64,000 nt of DNA from Daejeonella lutea (lineage in GTDB: Bacteria > Bacteroidota > Bacteroidia > Sphingobacteriales > Sphingobacteriaceae). The position numbers were made by a program, and so were the translations under genes. Location: the NCBI RefSeq assembly GCF_900168015.1, contig NZ_FUYR01000002.1:702932-766931 (forward strand), read 5' to 3'. Positions 1 to 8,705 of the stretch are shown piece by piece; within the stretch, counting starts at the first letter, position 1, and every line of letters begins with the position of its first letter. Under the pieces are notes generated by a model, which worked only from the letters and a program-made list of their open reading frames with translations, was not told the origin of the DNA and did not search any database.

Positions 1-14
1 TATTTACGAGTGAT

Positions 15-2054
15 ATGAAGAACTTATTAGTATTAATAATCTTATTGTTGTCAGGTTTAGCCGGACATTCACAATTTGCGGATCCAAATGCGAAAATCGA
101 AGATCCTGTTCGATGGAGCTACGGATCAGAGAAAATTACTGATACGGAATACGACCTTATCATCACAGCTACAATTGAGAAGGGATGGCATGTGTATTCT
201 CAGTTCATTGAGGATGGTGGCCCCATACCCACGTCGTTTAAGTTTACGCCAGCATCTACGTATAAACTTAAAGGAACTGTTTCGGAAATGCCGAAAGCTG
301 TGTCAGCATTTGATAAGAACTTTGATATGCAGATAGCATGGCATAAAGATAAAGTAGATTTCAGGCAACGAATAGTTCTTTCAGGACCCACCAATGAAGT
401 AAAAGGTGTTCTTGAGTTCATGGTTTGTAACGATACAAAATGCTTACCGCCAGCTGAAGTAGAGTTTAAGATCTCGGTCAATAGCACATCAAACCAAGTC
501 TCTGCAACTTCTTCCGGTGAAAATACTGTATCCCCATCCGCTGCTGATACCTCAGCGGCAAGCCCAAATTCAGTAAGTGCCGATACCCCCGTTATAAAAA
601 GGCAGCTTAAACCCTCAAATAACGAAGGTACTTTGTGGGGCATATTTCTGGCTGGTTTTATTGGTGGTCTGGCTGCTTTTTTCATGCCATGTATCTACCC
701 GATGATCCCGCTCACAGTATCTTTCTTTACCAAGAAGTCTGGATCGAGGGCAAAGGGTATACAAAGTGCAATTATCTATGGTGTTTCTATAATTCTTGTT
801 TATGTCGCACTCGGATTATTAATCACCCTTATTTTTGGAGCATCAGCCCTCAATGAAGCTGCGAGTAGTGCGACATTTAACCTTTTGTTCTTTGTTGCCC
901 TGATTATTTTTGGGATATCTTTTCTTGGAGCTTTTGAGATAACACTTCCCGCTTCGCTTGTGAACAAAATGGATGAAAAATCAAATCAAAATGGATTTAT
1001 TGGTTTGTTTTTCATGGCTTTTACCCTCGCCCTGGTTTCATTCTCATGTACCGGTCCGATCATAGGAACATTATTGGTAGATGCGGTGTCGAAGGGTTCC
1101 TACCTTGGTCCGGCGGTTGGAATGTTAGGATTTTCATCTGCTTTAGCAATTCCTTTTACCTTGTTTGCGATTTTCCCCTCGTGGTTAAAAGAGATGCCAA
1201 AATCGGGCGGCTGGTTGAACACTGTCAAAGTTTCACTTGGATTTCTTGAAATTGCCCTGGCATTTAAATTCCTTTCTAATGTCGACCTGGCCTACCATTG
1301 GAACCTTCTGGATCGCGATATATTCCTTGCGATCTGGATCGTCATATTTGGTTTCTGGGGACTTTACTTGCTCGGTAAAATCCGCCTTGCACATGATAAT
1401 GAGGTAGGTTTTTTATCTCTGCCAAGGTTATTCTTTTCTATATTCATATTAGGATTCACCATTTATATGATCCCTGGTTTGTGGGGAGCACCTCTGAAAC
1501 CTCTCAGTGCATGGCTTCCGCCACAGACCACACAGGATTTCGATATGTATTCCAATAACACGTCGACTGCAGTGACAGAAACTCCGGGAAAAAAGTATGC
1601 GGGTCTGTTTCACGCCCCACACGGCTTAGATGCTTTTTATGACTACGAAGAAGGTTTAGCTTATGCCAAGAGTGTAAACAAACCAATTCTTATTGATTTC
1701 ACGGGTTGGAGTTGTGTTAACTGTCGGAAGATGGAGGCAAGTGTATGGCCGGACGAGGGTGTTTTAAAGAAACTTAAAGAAGATTACGTTTTAATATCTT
1801 TGTACGTCGATGATAAGACCGAATTAAGTGCAAATGAAAAATACACATCTGCATTCAGCGGAAAAAATATCAAAACGATAGGCCAAAAATGGAGTGATTT
1901 CCAGGCTTCAAAATTCGGAACAAATTCACAGCCTTATTATGTGATAGCTGGTCATGACGGAAAGCCCTTGGTAACACCACAGGCTTTTAATCTTGATATT
2001 AATAATTACATTGATTTTTTAAATAGCGGCAAGCTTGCTTTTAGCCGCAAATAA
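15..2054 (+). CDS. dsbD: Thiol:disulfide interchange protein DsbD family
   Basis: Moves reducing equivalents across the inner membrane to periplasmic thiol proteins. A 679-residue protein has a signal peptide (about 1-19), a periplasmic DsbD-alpha-like domain (about 25-155) with a C138/C143 pair, a polytopic membrane domain (about 205-500) with one Cys after each half-start (C226 in FFMPCIYP, C345 in FSCTG), and a C-terminal thioredoxin-like domain with CVNC (C567/C570). This is the full DsbD cysteine layout. A Ser/Ala-rich linker at about 160-195 joins the first two parts. It is the first gene of a tight run with pfkA, whose ATG lies 4 nt after this stop. The upstream promoter is outside the window. 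Confidence 0.93.
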   Translation: MKNLLVLIILLLSGLAGHSQFADPNAKIEDPVRWSYGSEKITDTEYDLIITATIEKGWHVYSQFIEDGGPIPTSFKFTPASTYKLKGTVSEMPKAVSAFDKNFDMQIAWHKDKVDFRQRIVLSGPTNEVKGVLEFMVCNDTKCLPPAEVEFKISVNSTSNQVSATSSGENTVSPSAADTSAASPNSVSADTPVIKRQLKPSNNEGTLWGIFLAGFIGGLAAFFMPCIYPMIPLTVSFFTKKSGSRAKGIQSAIIYGVSIILVYVALGLLITLIFGASALNEAASSATFNLLFFVALIIFGISFLGAFEITLPASLVNKMDEKSNQNGFIGLFFMAFTLALVSFSCTGPIIGTLLVDAVSKGSYLGPAVGMLGFSSALAIPFTLFAIFPSWLKEMPKSGGWLNTVKVSLGFLEIALAFKFLSNVDLAYHWNLLDRDIFLAIWIVIFGFWGLYLLGKIRLAHDNEVGFLSLPRLFFSIFILGFTIYMIPGLWGAPLKPLSAWLPPQTTQDFDMYSNNTSTAVTETPGKKYAGLFHAPHGLDAFYDYEEGLAYAKSVNKPILIDFTGWSCVNCRKMEASVWPDEGVLKKLKEDYVLISLYVDDKTELSANEKYTSAFSGKNIKTIGQKWSDFQASKFGTNSQPYYVIAGHDGKPLVTPQAFNLDINNYIDFLNSGKLAFSRK

Positions 2055-2058
2055 GAAT

Positions 2059-3042
2059 ATGACTAAACAGACTATAAAAAATATTGGAGTTTTTACATCT
2101 GGAGGGGATTCTCCGGGAATGAATGCAGCAATTCGTGCTGTTGTACGCACAGCGTTGTATTATGATTTAAAGGTAACCGGAATTTTGCGCGGTTACGATG
2201 GAATGATTGGTGGTGATTTTCTGGCAATGGAAAGAAGATCGGTCGCAAATATTATTCAACGCGGTGGTACTGTATTGAAAACCGCAAGGAGCGATGAATT
2301 CAGAACGAAAGAAGGCAGGAAAAAAGCGTACGATCAGTTAAAGTCACAGAATATCGATGCCCTTGTAGCTATTGGGGGCGATGGAACATTTACCGGGGCG
2401 AAAATATTTTATGAAGAATATGGTCTTCCAGTAGTGGGCTTGCCGGGAACGATTGATAATGACCTCCTTGGAACGGATTTTACAATTGGATATGATACTG
2501 CTATAAACACAGTTATCGATGCAGTGGATAAAATCCGTGACACTGCTGAATCTCACGACAGGCTATTTATTGTCGAAGTGATGGGTAGGGATTCAGGTCT
2601 TATTGCTTTGCGAAGTGGTATAGGAACGGGCGCGGAAGCTATTCTAATTCCTGAAACAAAAACTGATATTAAAGCTTTGCTAGCCCGCCTGGAAGTTAGC
2701 AGAAAAGATAAATCGTCAAAGATTATCATAGTTGCTGAAGGAGATGATGCTGGTGGCGCATTCGAAATCGCAAAGAATGTCAAAGAGAAATTCCCGCTTA
2801 TCGATACTCGGGTTTCGGTTCTTGGACACATACAACGCGGTGGAGCACCAACGTGTATGGACCGGGTATTGGCATCCAGACTGGGGGTTGCTGCGGTTGA
2901 ATGTTTAAAGGAAGGAAAAACCGGAGAAATGATAGGGATTGTGAATGGTAAAATTCATTTTACACCATTCGGTCAGGCAATAAAACATAATGTTGATGTA
3001 AATAAAGAGTTATTGAAAATAGTTGAGATACTGTCACTTTAA
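2059..3042 (+). CDS. pfkA: ATP-dependent 6-phosphofructokinase
   Basis: Phosphorylates fructose 6-phosphate to fructose 1,6-bisphosphate in glycolysis. The 327-residue length is normal for bacterial PfkA. It shows the nucleotide-binding GGDSPGMNAA (from residue 15), a GGDG loop, and PGTIDND at 129-135, whose D133 corresponds to the catalytic base (D127 in E. coli). A conserved C-terminal HIQRGG is present. The reading frame is open back to an ATG at 2035 inside dsbD, but homologues begin with a short lead such as MTKQTIKN, so I chose 2059. The gene is probably cotranscribed with dsbD and the M2 peptidase, whose start is 10 nt downstream. Confidence 0.95.
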   Translation: MTKQTIKNIGVFTSGGDSPGMNAAIRAVVRTALYYDLKVTGILRGYDGMIGGDFLAMERRSVANIIQRGGTVLKTARSDEFRTKEGRKKAYDQLKSQNIDALVAIGGDGTFTGAKIFYEEYGLPVVGLPGTIDNDLLGTDFTIGYDTAINTVIDAVDKIRDTAESHDRLFIVEVMGRDSGLIALRSGIGTGAEAILIPETKTDIKALLARLEVSRKDKSSKIIIVAEGDDAGGAFEIAKNVKEKFPLIDTRVSVLGHIQRGGAPTCMDRVLASRLGVAAVECLKEGKTGEMIGIVNGKIHFTPFGQAIKHNVDVNKELLKIVEILSL

Positions 3043-3052
3043 GCTTTTTGGT

Positions 3053-4852
3053 ATGAGAAACCTCACTTTGTTTTTTGTATTGTTGATTAGTACATCATGT
3101 AATACGAGTAAGCCTGTTCACAACGCGGAAGCCCAGGCTTTCATCGATTCATACACTGAGGAATATGTAAAACTTTACACAGCTTCTTCGGATGCTCAAT
3201 GGGCTGCGAATACAAAGATCGTTGAAGGCGATAGCACAAACGCGAAGTTGGTGGAACGCACCGGGGAGGCTTACGCCGCATTTACGGGAAGTAAGGAGAA
3301 TATAGGGAAAGCCCAGGATTTTCTAAAAGATAGAAGTAGCCTAAGTGCCCTTCAGGAAAAGCAGCTCGACAAAATTCTATACTTTGCGGCGAATAATCCA
3401 CAAACGGTTTCAAATATCGTAAAAGAGCGCATCAAGGCAGAAAACGCTCAGACGGAGAAGCTTTTCGGTTTCGACTTCAAGGTGGACGGTAAGTCAGTTT
3501 CAGCTAATGATATTGATAATGCATTGAAAGACGAGACTGATCTTGTCCTCAGATTAAAAGTTTGGGAATCGAGTAAGGAAGTTGGTGTAGGCTTGAAGCC
3601 CGGCCTGCTCAACCTTCGTAAACTTCGAAATAAAACAGTTCAGGCTTTAGGGTACAAGAATTATTTCGATTACCAGGTTTCTGATTATGGTATGTCGACC
3701 GGGGAAATGATGGATCTGATCCAAAAGATTAATTTGGAGCTTAGACCCCTTTATCGTGAACTTCACACCTATGCCCGCTACGAGCTGGCTAAAAAATATA
3801 ATGTCAAAGAAGTCCCAGAGTACTTACCTGCCCACTGGCTGCCAAACCGATGGGGACAGGATTGGAGTTCAATGGTTACTGTAACGGGGATGAATCTCGA
3901 TTCAGTCCTAAAAACTAAATCAGCAGAATACATTGTTAAAGACGGTGAAGATTTTTATAAAAGCCTGGGATTTAATGCGCTCCCAGGTTCATTCTGGCAG
4001 AAATCAAGTTTATATCCAGCTCCTGTAGGGGCGGCGTATAAAAAGAACAATCATGCTTCGGCCTGGCACATGGACCTAAATGAAGATGTCCGGAGTTTGA
4101 TGAGTGTGGAGCCAAATTCAGAATGGTATGAAACAGCGAATCATGAGCTCGGTCATATCTATTACTATATGAGCTATACCAACAAAGATGTTCCGCCTTT
4201 AATGCGCGAAGGTGCTAATCGTGCGTATCATGAAGCCATGGGAAGTTTGATGGGGCTTGCTTCGGTTCAAAAACCTTTCTTGGAGAAAAAAGGCATCATC
4301 CCGACAGGAACTAAATCTGATGGAATCCAGGCCCTGCTTAAAGAAGCTTTAAATTATGTGGTGTTCATCCCATTCTCTGCGGGTACCATGACAGAGTTCG
4401 AAAAGTCCCTTTATGCGGATGAGCTACCTGCCGACCAGATTAACTCCAAATGGTGGGAACTTGCTAAAAAGTATCAGGGGATCGTTCCTCCATCAGTTCG
4501 CGGCGAAAATTTTGCTGATGCTGCTTCCAAAACTCACATTAACGATGATGCTGCGCAATATTATGATTATGCTTTGTCATTCGTCATCCTGTTTCAGCTT
4601 CATGATCATATCGCAAAAAAAATCCTGAAGGAAGATCCAAGAGCAACAAATTATTATGGGAATAAGGAAGTTGGAAAGTTTCTCAAGGAAATCATGACGC
4701 CCGGTTCAAGCAAAGACTGGAAGGAAGTGTTGAGGGAAAAAACTGGTTCAGATCTTACTGCAAGGCCAATGCTTGATTATTTTGAGCCATTAATGAAGTG
4801 GTTGAAGGAACAAAATAAAGGAAGAGTTTATACGCTTGCAGAAGGGTTTTAA
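3053..4852 (+). CDS. M2 family (ACE-like) metallopeptidase lipoprotein
   Basis: A zinc peptidyl-dipeptidase of the angiotensin-converting-enzyme family (M2), 599 residues. The zinc motif HELGH is at residues 364-368 and the third ligand lies in HEAMG (E394), as in ACE. The N-terminus is a lipoprotein signal with lipobox STSC, so the enzyme is probably anchored in the envelope facing the periplasm. The start at 3053 gives a clean signal peptide; the upstream in-frame ATG at 3023 overlaps pfkA and adds ten residues before the signal. The physiological substrate cannot be told from the sequence. It lies in the dsbD-pfkA-gmhA run. Confidence 0.9.
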   Translation: MRNLTLFFVLLISTSCNTSKPVHNAEAQAFIDSYTEEYVKLYTASSDAQWAANTKIVEGDSTNAKLVERTGEAYAAFTGSKENIGKAQDFLKDRSSLSALQEKQLDKILYFAANNPQTVSNIVKERIKAENAQTEKLFGFDFKVDGKSVSANDIDNALKDETDLVLRLKVWESSKEVGVGLKPGLLNLRKLRNKTVQALGYKNYFDYQVSDYGMSTGEMMDLIQKINLELRPLYRELHTYARYELAKKYNVKEVPEYLPAHWLPNRWGQDWSSMVTVTGMNLDSVLKTKSAEYIVKDGEDFYKSLGFNALPGSFWQKSSLYPAPVGAAYKKNNHASAWHMDLNEDVRSLMSVEPNSEWYETANHELGHIYYYMSYTNKDVPPLMREGANRAYHEAMGSLMGLASVQKPFLEKKGIIPTGTKSDGIQALLKEALNYVVFIPFSAGTMTEFEKSLYADELPADQINSKWWELAKKYQGIVPPSVRGENFADAASKTHINDDAAQYYDYALSFVILFQLHDHIAKKILKEDPRATNYYGNKEVGKFLKEIMTPGSSKDWKEVLREKTGSDLTARPMLDYFEPLMKWLKEQNKGRVYTLAEGF

Positions 4853-4860
4853 TACTACCG

Positions 4861-5436
4861 ATGGAAGACATCAAAAAACATTTTACAGAAGCCCAGGACG
4901 CATTAAGCAAGTTTATCGGCAATCCTGACTCGTTTAAGAGTATAGAGAAGGCAGGTCAGATGCTTGTTCGCGCTATTCAAAATGGAAATCAGATAATATC
5001 TTGTGGCAACGGAGGATCGATGTGCGATGCCATGCATTTTGCTGAGGAGCTTTCCGGTAAATACAGGAATGATAGGCCAGCCTATCCAGCTATTGCGATT
5101 TCTGACCCTGCTTATTTGTCATGCGTCGCAAATGACTACGGCTACGAGTTTGTTTTTTCCAGAATGGTTGAGGCAATGGGCAAAAATGGGGATGTTCTTG
5201 TCGCAATCAGCACAAGCGGAAATTCCGGGAATATCCTGAATGCAATCAATGCGGCAAAAGCAAAGGCTATGCTAGTTATTGGCCTAACCGGTAAAGACGG
5301 CGGAGAAATGGCTGCTTTTTGTGATGCGGAAATTCGGGCGCCTGAATCAGAGTATGCCGATAGAGCCCAGGAAATACACATAAAGGTGATCCATAGCCTT
5401 ATCGATTATGTTGAAAGAAACCTTGCCAAATCTTAA
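4861..5436 (+). CDS. gmhA: Phosphoheptose isomerase (sedoheptulose 7-phosphate isomerase)
   Basis: A 191-residue SIS-domain protein that converts sedoheptulose 7-phosphate to D-glycero-D-manno-heptose 7-phosphate, the first step of ADP-heptose synthesis for lipopolysaccharide. The sugar-phosphate loops CGNGGS (about residues 49-54) and STSGNSGN (about 119-126) are intact, as is the C-terminal [14 protein letters not shown] helix that supplies active-site residues in GmhA. It starts 8 nt after the peptidase stop and is probably the last gene of the run. No other heptose genes lie in the window, so the pathway context is missing. Confidence 0.88.
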   Translation: MEDIKKHFTEAQDALSKFIGNPDSFKSIEKAGQMLVRAIQNGNQIISCGNGGSMCDAMHFAEELSGKYRNDRPAYPAIAISDPAYLSCVANDYGYEFVFSRMVEAMGKNGDVLVAISTSGNSGNILNAINAAKAKAMLVIGLTGKDGGEMAAFCDAEIRAPESEYADRAQEIHIKVIHSLIDYVERNLAKS

Positions 5437-5466
5437 CAATTTGACAAGATTCCCGATGTAGTTTCG

Positions 5467-5805
5467 TTAAACTGATTGAACTGCGTCTTCCAAAACTACT
5501 GCGGTGCCAGATGAGCTTACCATCAGCATACTTCCATTGCTTCCCAGTGTCTCGTAATCAAGATCTACAGCAAGTATAGCATTTGCACCGATGCGAAATG
5601 CTTGCTCCTGCATTTCACGAAGCGCAATATCTTTTGCCTCACGAAGCCCTTCTTCATAAGACCCTGAGCGGCCACCGACGATATCACGAATTCCAGCAAA
5701 AAAATCTTTCACAATATTTGCTCCGATTATAGCTTCGCCTGAAACTATACCCAGATACTTAACTACTTTTTTTCCTTCGATGTTGTTGGTTGTTGTTACG
5801 ATCAT
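5467..5805 (-). CDS. YbjQ family putative heavy-metal-binding domain protein
   Basis: A 112-residue protein of the YbjQ/UPF0145 (DUF74) family. The family signature is clear: an early [17 protein letters not shown] stretch, a central basic and Gly-rich section containing GGRSGSYE, the AREMQEQA-like helix (here [16 protein letters not shown]) and a C-terminal VDLDYETLG strand. The fold is thought to form pentamers; a metal-binding role is proposed but not proven. It converges with gmhA, 30 bp away. No signal peptide is visible, so it is cytosolic. Confidence 0.85.
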   Translation of the reverse strand: MIVTTTNNIEGKKVVKYLGIVSGEAIIGANIVKDFFAGIRDIVGGRSGSYEEGLREAKDIALREMQEQAFRIGANAILAVDLDYETLGSNGSMLMVSSSGTAVVLEDAVQSV

Positions 5806-5854
5806 TTTAGTAGAACTTAATGGTTTGTTGTTAGATTATAGGAACTAGGAAAAG

Positions 5855-6388
5855 TTACAGCAACTTTTCCGCCACCTCGTTCCAGTTATTTACTCTTTCA
5901 TAATCTGTGAGCAGCATGTTGTGTGGCGAAGTAAATAATAGCTTCCTGCCCTCATAATCCACGAAATTCTTAATTCTGTCGTCGATCATTATATCTGTGT
6001 TTACGATTTTGTAACCACAGAACATAATATGTTGCCAGCCAATAAACGGAAAGTGATCTGCAAGCCATTCATGTTTATCCTGTAAAGAATTAGGGAATTC
6101 CATTGCTGCAGACACTATGAAAACCTCATATTTTTTCTGAAGTTCTTTCATAACTTCGACACTGTCAGGGATTACATCAAGATCGCGAAAAAATCCTTTT
6201 TCATTGATATACTCACGAATTTTCAGCCTCGCATGTTCAGGAACATGCATAGCCATTTCATTTCCCGGAGTTATTGTCAGGTCAAGGGGAACATCATAAT
6301 CTCTATTGTAAAGCTTAATAAATTTGGCAATCGGATCAGCAATAACTTCATCCATATCGACGGCAATGCGTAGTTTTTTCTCAGACAT
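5855..6388 (-). CDS. 5'(3')-deoxyribonucleotidase (NT5C-like HAD phosphatase)
   Basis: A 177-residue HAD-superfamily phosphatase of the NT5C type, which dephosphorylates deoxyribonucleoside monophosphates. Motif I is DMDEVIAD near the N-terminus, where the first Asp is the nucleophile and the second the acid. Motif II is in FIVSAAMEF, and motif III/IV in MIDDRIKNF with paired Asp. A perfect TAnnTTTG element sits 4 nt before the ATG, which supports this start and suggests a leaderless mRNA. It is divergent from rpsP across 104 bp. Confidence 0.85.
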   Translation of the reverse strand: MSEKKLRIAVDMDEVIADPIAKFIKLYNRDYDVPLDLTITPGNEMAMHVPEHARLKIREYINEKGFFRDLDVIPDSVEVMKELQKKYEVFIVSAAMEFPNSLQDKHEWLADHFPFIGWQHIMFCGYKIVNTDIMIDDRIKNFVDYEGRKLLFTSPHNMLLTDYERVNNWNEVAEKLL

Positions 6389-6392
6389 GCCT

Positions 6393-6400
6393 CAAAAATA
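6393..6400 (-). promoter_or_regulatory. -7 promoter element, leaderless start of deoxyribonucleotidase
   Basis: The minus strand reads TATTTTTG, a perfect match to the Bacteroidota -7 consensus TAnnTTTG. Only 4 nt separate it from the ATG at 6388, so transcription should begin at or next to the start codon. No convincing TTG -33 element is visible. Confidence 0.65.
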
Positions 6401-6405
6401 GGAAA

Positions 6406-6440
6406 TTGAGTTTTTTAAATCCGATTTATTTGTATCTTTG
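6406..6440 (+). promoter_or_regulatory. Promoter of the rpsP operon
   Basis: A -7 element TATCTTTG lies at 6433-6440 with a TTG at 6406-6408 (24-nt spacing, slightly long). The predicted start near 6444 leaves a leader of about 49 nt before rpsP. That leader can form a small stem TATGT/ACATA at 6467-6481. It is divergent from the promoter of the deoxyribonucleotidase. Confidence 0.7.
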
Positions 6441-6492
6441 CAACCCCGCAGAATAGACTCCGGGAATATGTTGAATACATAAAACTTGAAAA

Positions 6493-7143
6493 ATGGCAAC
6501 TAAAATCAGATTGCAAAGATTTGGTAAAAAGGGAAAACCTTTCTACCATGTGGTGGTAGCAGACGCACGTGCTCCAAGAGACGGTAAATTCATAGAACGT
6601 ATCGGTTCTTACAATCCAAACACAAATCCGGCTACTATTGACATCAATTTCGACAAAGCGTTGGATTGGGTTAACAAAGGAGCTCAGCCTACAGACACTT
6701 GTCGCGCAATCCTTTCTTACAAAGGTGTAATGTACAAGAAACATCTTGAAGGTGGTGTTAAAAAAGGTGCTTTAACTGCTGAACAAGCTGAAACTAAATT
6801 TGCTGCCTGGTTAGATAGTAAAGAAGGTAAAATAGCTGGCAAAAAAGATAGCCTGACTAAATCAAAAGAAGAAACAAAGAAGAGTGCTTTAGCTGCTGAA
6901 GCAAAGAAGAAAGAGGAAATCGCGGCTGCAGTTGCAGCTAAAAACACTCCGCCTGCTGAAGAAGAAGTTGCTGAAGAAACTGAAGCTAACGACGTTGAAG
7001 AAACTGCAGTAGAGGAAACTCAGGCACCTGCAGCTGAAGAGGCTGAAGAAGCACCTGCTACTGAAGAAGTTGCAGAAACGCCAGCTGAGGAAGCACCTGC
7101 TGCCGAAGCAACGGAAGAAGCTTCTGACGAAGAGAAAGCATAA
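6493..7143 (+). CDS. rpsP: 30S ribosomal protein S16 with long acidic C-terminal tail
   Basis: The first about 85 residues are a standard S16 (start [21 protein letters not shown], then [14 protein letters not shown]), a 30S assembly protein. The total of 216 residues is more than twice the core length. The extension has a Lys-rich helix-like part (about 110-150) followed by about 70 residues made almost only of Glu, Ala, Thr, Pro and Val, which is low-complexity and probably disordered. Extended S16 proteins with Ala/Glu tails are common in Bacteroidota, so I take this as real and not a frameshift. First gene of rpsP-rimM-trmD-rplS. Confidence 0.95.
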   Translation: MATKIRLQRFGKKGKPFYHVVVADARAPRDGKFIERIGSYNPNTNPATIDINFDKALDWVNKGAQPTDTCRAILSYKGVMYKKHLEGGVKKGALTAEQAETKFAAWLDSKEGKIAGKKDSLTKSKEETKKSALAAEAKKKEEIAAAVAAKNTPPAEEEVAEETEANDVEETAVEETQAPAAEEAEEAPATEEVAETPAEEAPAAEATEEASDEEKA

Positions 7144-7161
7144 TTTCTTTAAGGTTTAATT

Positions 7162-7224
7162 AACGCCATTGCAAATGCAGCCAAAGCTAACTCCGGTTAG
7201 GGTTGGCACATTAGCAATGGCGTT
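7162..7224 (+). promoter_or_regulatory. Long interrupted hairpin between rpsP and rimM
   Basis: An outer 11-bp perfect stem joins 7162-7172 with 7214-7224 (AACGCCATTGC / GCAATGGCGTT). Inside it two further perfect stems stack: GCCAA at 7180-7184 with TTGGC at 7203-7207, and CTAAC at 7187-7191 with GTTAG at 7196-7200 around a TCCG loop. It ends 14 nt before the rimM ATG and is followed by TTCTATTTT, so it may act as a partial terminator, a processing site or a binding site that sets S16 output apart from the rest of the operon. Confidence 0.75.
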
Positions 7225-7238
7225 TCTATTTTACAGAC

Positions 7239-7766
7239 ATGAAGATCGAAGATTGTTTTTATATCGGGTACATAACTAAAACTAAGGGCTTAAAAGGTGA
7301 AGTTCAGGTCTACTTCGAGTACGAAGCGCCGGAAGATCTTCTTCTCGAATCTGTGTTTGCTGAAATAAACGGTAAACTTGTCCCATTCTTCGTGTCATCT
7401 TACAAGCTCCAAAATAATCAGACGGGTAACTTCTATTTTGATGATATTGATACTATAGAAAAGGCTCAGACATTAATCCGGAAAAAACTCTATCTACCCG
7501 AGAAATTAAAGCCTGTTAGAGACGATGATGAATTTCTGATTACCGACCTTAAAGGTTTCATCGTTCACGATGAGACTGCGGGGGAGCTTGGTGAGATCAT
7601 TGAAATACATGAATATCCGCAGCAGTATGTTGCCGTCGTGCCATATAAATTTAAGGAGGTTCTTTTTCCACTAAATGATGATTTGATTGTGGAAATAGAT
7701 GAAGAGAATGGTATTTTAAAAGTTGATCTTCCCGAGGGTTTGATCGATCTTTACGTAGGAGATTAA
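7239..7766 (+). CDS. rimM: Ribosome maturation factor RimM
   Basis: A 175-residue RimM, which binds S19 and helps mature the 16S rRNA 3' domain of the 30S subunit. The N-terminal domain shows the family opening (YIGYITKTKGLKGEV-like, residues 8-22) and the C-terminal PRC-barrel part contains the conserved tail with LPEGLIDLY. The length is typical. It follows rpsP after a structured 95-bp gap and precedes trmD by 54 bp, the usual bacterial order. Confidence 0.93.
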   Translation: MKIEDCFYIGYITKTKGLKGEVQVYFEYEAPEDLLLESVFAEINGKLVPFFVSSYKLQNNQTGNFYFDDIDTIEKAQTLIRKKLYLPEKLKPVRDDDEFLITDLKGFIVHDETAGELGEIIEIHEYPQQYVAVVPYKFKEVLFPLNDDLIVEIDEENGILKVDLPEGLIDLYVGD

Positions 7767-7784
7767 GTGCCGAGTTTTCGCCCA

Positions 7785-7819
7785 AACTTATAACTTACAA
7801 CGTATAACCTACAACTTAT
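7785..7819 (+). repeat. Five tandem heptamers directly before trmD
   Basis: Five consecutive 7-bp units run without a gap: AACTTAT, AACTTAC, AACGTAT, AACCTAC, AACTTAT. Every unit follows AAC-N-TA-Y. The array ends one base before the trmD ATG, so it forms the whole translation-initiation region of that gene. No Shine-Dalgarno is present. Confidence 0.85.
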
Positions 7820-7820
7820 C

Positions 7821-8495
7821 ATGCGTTTCGACATTATAACGGTTCTTCCCGGATTACTTGAGAGTCCATTTGCTCATTCGATATTGCAACGGGCGCAATC
7901 AAAGGGGCTGTCGGAGATTATTGTGCATAATCTGAGGGACTATTCAAATCATAAGCAGAAATCTGTAGACGATTATCAATACGGCGGGGGCAGCGGTATG
8001 GTGATGACCATTGAGCCATTCGCCAACTGTATTGAAAAACTTAAGTCTGAACGCGAATATGATGAAGTCATATTCATGACACCTGATGGGGAGACCCTCA
8101 ATCAAACCATGGCGAACGAACTTTCCGGGAAAAAGAATATTATTATTCTGTGCGGGCATTATAAAGGGATCGACCAGCGTATAAGAGATATTTTTGTTAC
8201 CCGCGAAATATCCATAGGAGATTTTGTGTTATCGGGTGGTGAACTCCCCGCAGCAGTACTTGTTGACAGTATAGTTCGACTGCTGCCTGGAGTATTGAAC
8301 GACGAAACTTCGGCTTTGTCCGACTCATTTCAGGGTGAACTTTTGGATGCACCTGTTTACACCAGACCGGCCGATTGGAAGGGTCACAAAGTGCCTGACA
8401 TTTTACTGAGCGGGAATGAGGCAAAGATTAATGAGTGGCGCCATGATCAGGCTTTGGAACGAACGCAGAAGAGAAGACCGGATCTGCTGAAGTAA
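7821..8495 (+). CDS. trmD: tRNA (guanine-N1)-methyltransferase
   Basis: A 224-residue SPOUT methyltransferase that makes m1G37 in tRNAs with G36, preventing frameshifting. Family marks include [17 protein letters not shown] at the start, the [13 protein letters not shown] loop, the trefoil-knot cofactor segment [13 protein letters not shown], and [12 protein letters not shown]. The C-terminal end is complete with RRPDLL. The start codon directly follows a heptamer array. Part of the rpsP operon. Confidence 0.96.
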   Translation: MRFDIITVLPGLLESPFAHSILQRAQSKGLSEIIVHNLRDYSNHKQKSVDDYQYGGGSGMVMTIEPFANCIEKLKSEREYDEVIFMTPDGETLNQTMANELSGKKNIIILCGHYKGIDQRIRDIFVTREISIGDFVLSGGELPAAVLVDSIVRLLPGVLNDETSALSDSFQGELLDAPVYTRPADWKGHKVPDILLSGNEAKINEWRHDQALERTQKRRPDLLK

Positions 8496-8522
8496 AAGAA
8501 TTACTAATTCCGAATTACAACC

Positions 8523-8550
8523 GTCAACTGTCAACTGTCAACCGTCAACT
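8523..8550 (+). repeat. Four tandem GTCAACY heptamers in the trmD-rplS gap
   Basis: Four gapless heptamers: GTCAACT, GTCAACT, GTCAACC, GTCAACT. The array starts 28 bp after the trmD stop inside the 210-bp gap before rplS. The period is the same as that of the array before trmD but the unit is unrelated. Confidence 0.85.
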
Positions 8551-8663
8551 GAGTCCTACTTACAAGTTACTACTATATACTTCCAGACCCTCCATTACGT
8601 CAATTAAAACAAATTGTTCACACTTCTTTTTAAATGTTAATAATTATTCGTAATATTGCAATC

Positions 8664-8686
8664 CGATTTTTACGGGCTAAAAATCG
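8664..8686 (+). promoter_or_regulatory. Perfect hairpin in the rplS leader
   Basis: CGATTTTTA at 8664-8672 and TAAAAATCG at 8678-8686 form a perfect 9-bp stem with a CGGGC loop, ending 19 nt before the rplS ATG. Just upstream, TAATATTG (8651-8658) matches TAnnTTTG at all but one fixed base and could be an internal promoter. Autoregulated ribosomal-protein leaders exist in many bacteria, and this element is a candidate for L19 control. Confidence 0.6.
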
Positions 8687-8705
8687 ACTTTAAGAGCTTA
8701 AAATC

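Noticed and set aside
7785-8550. Heptamer arrays as CRISPR or CRISPR-like
   Set aside because: Units are 7 bp with no spacers and no cas genes; this is simple tandem repetition.
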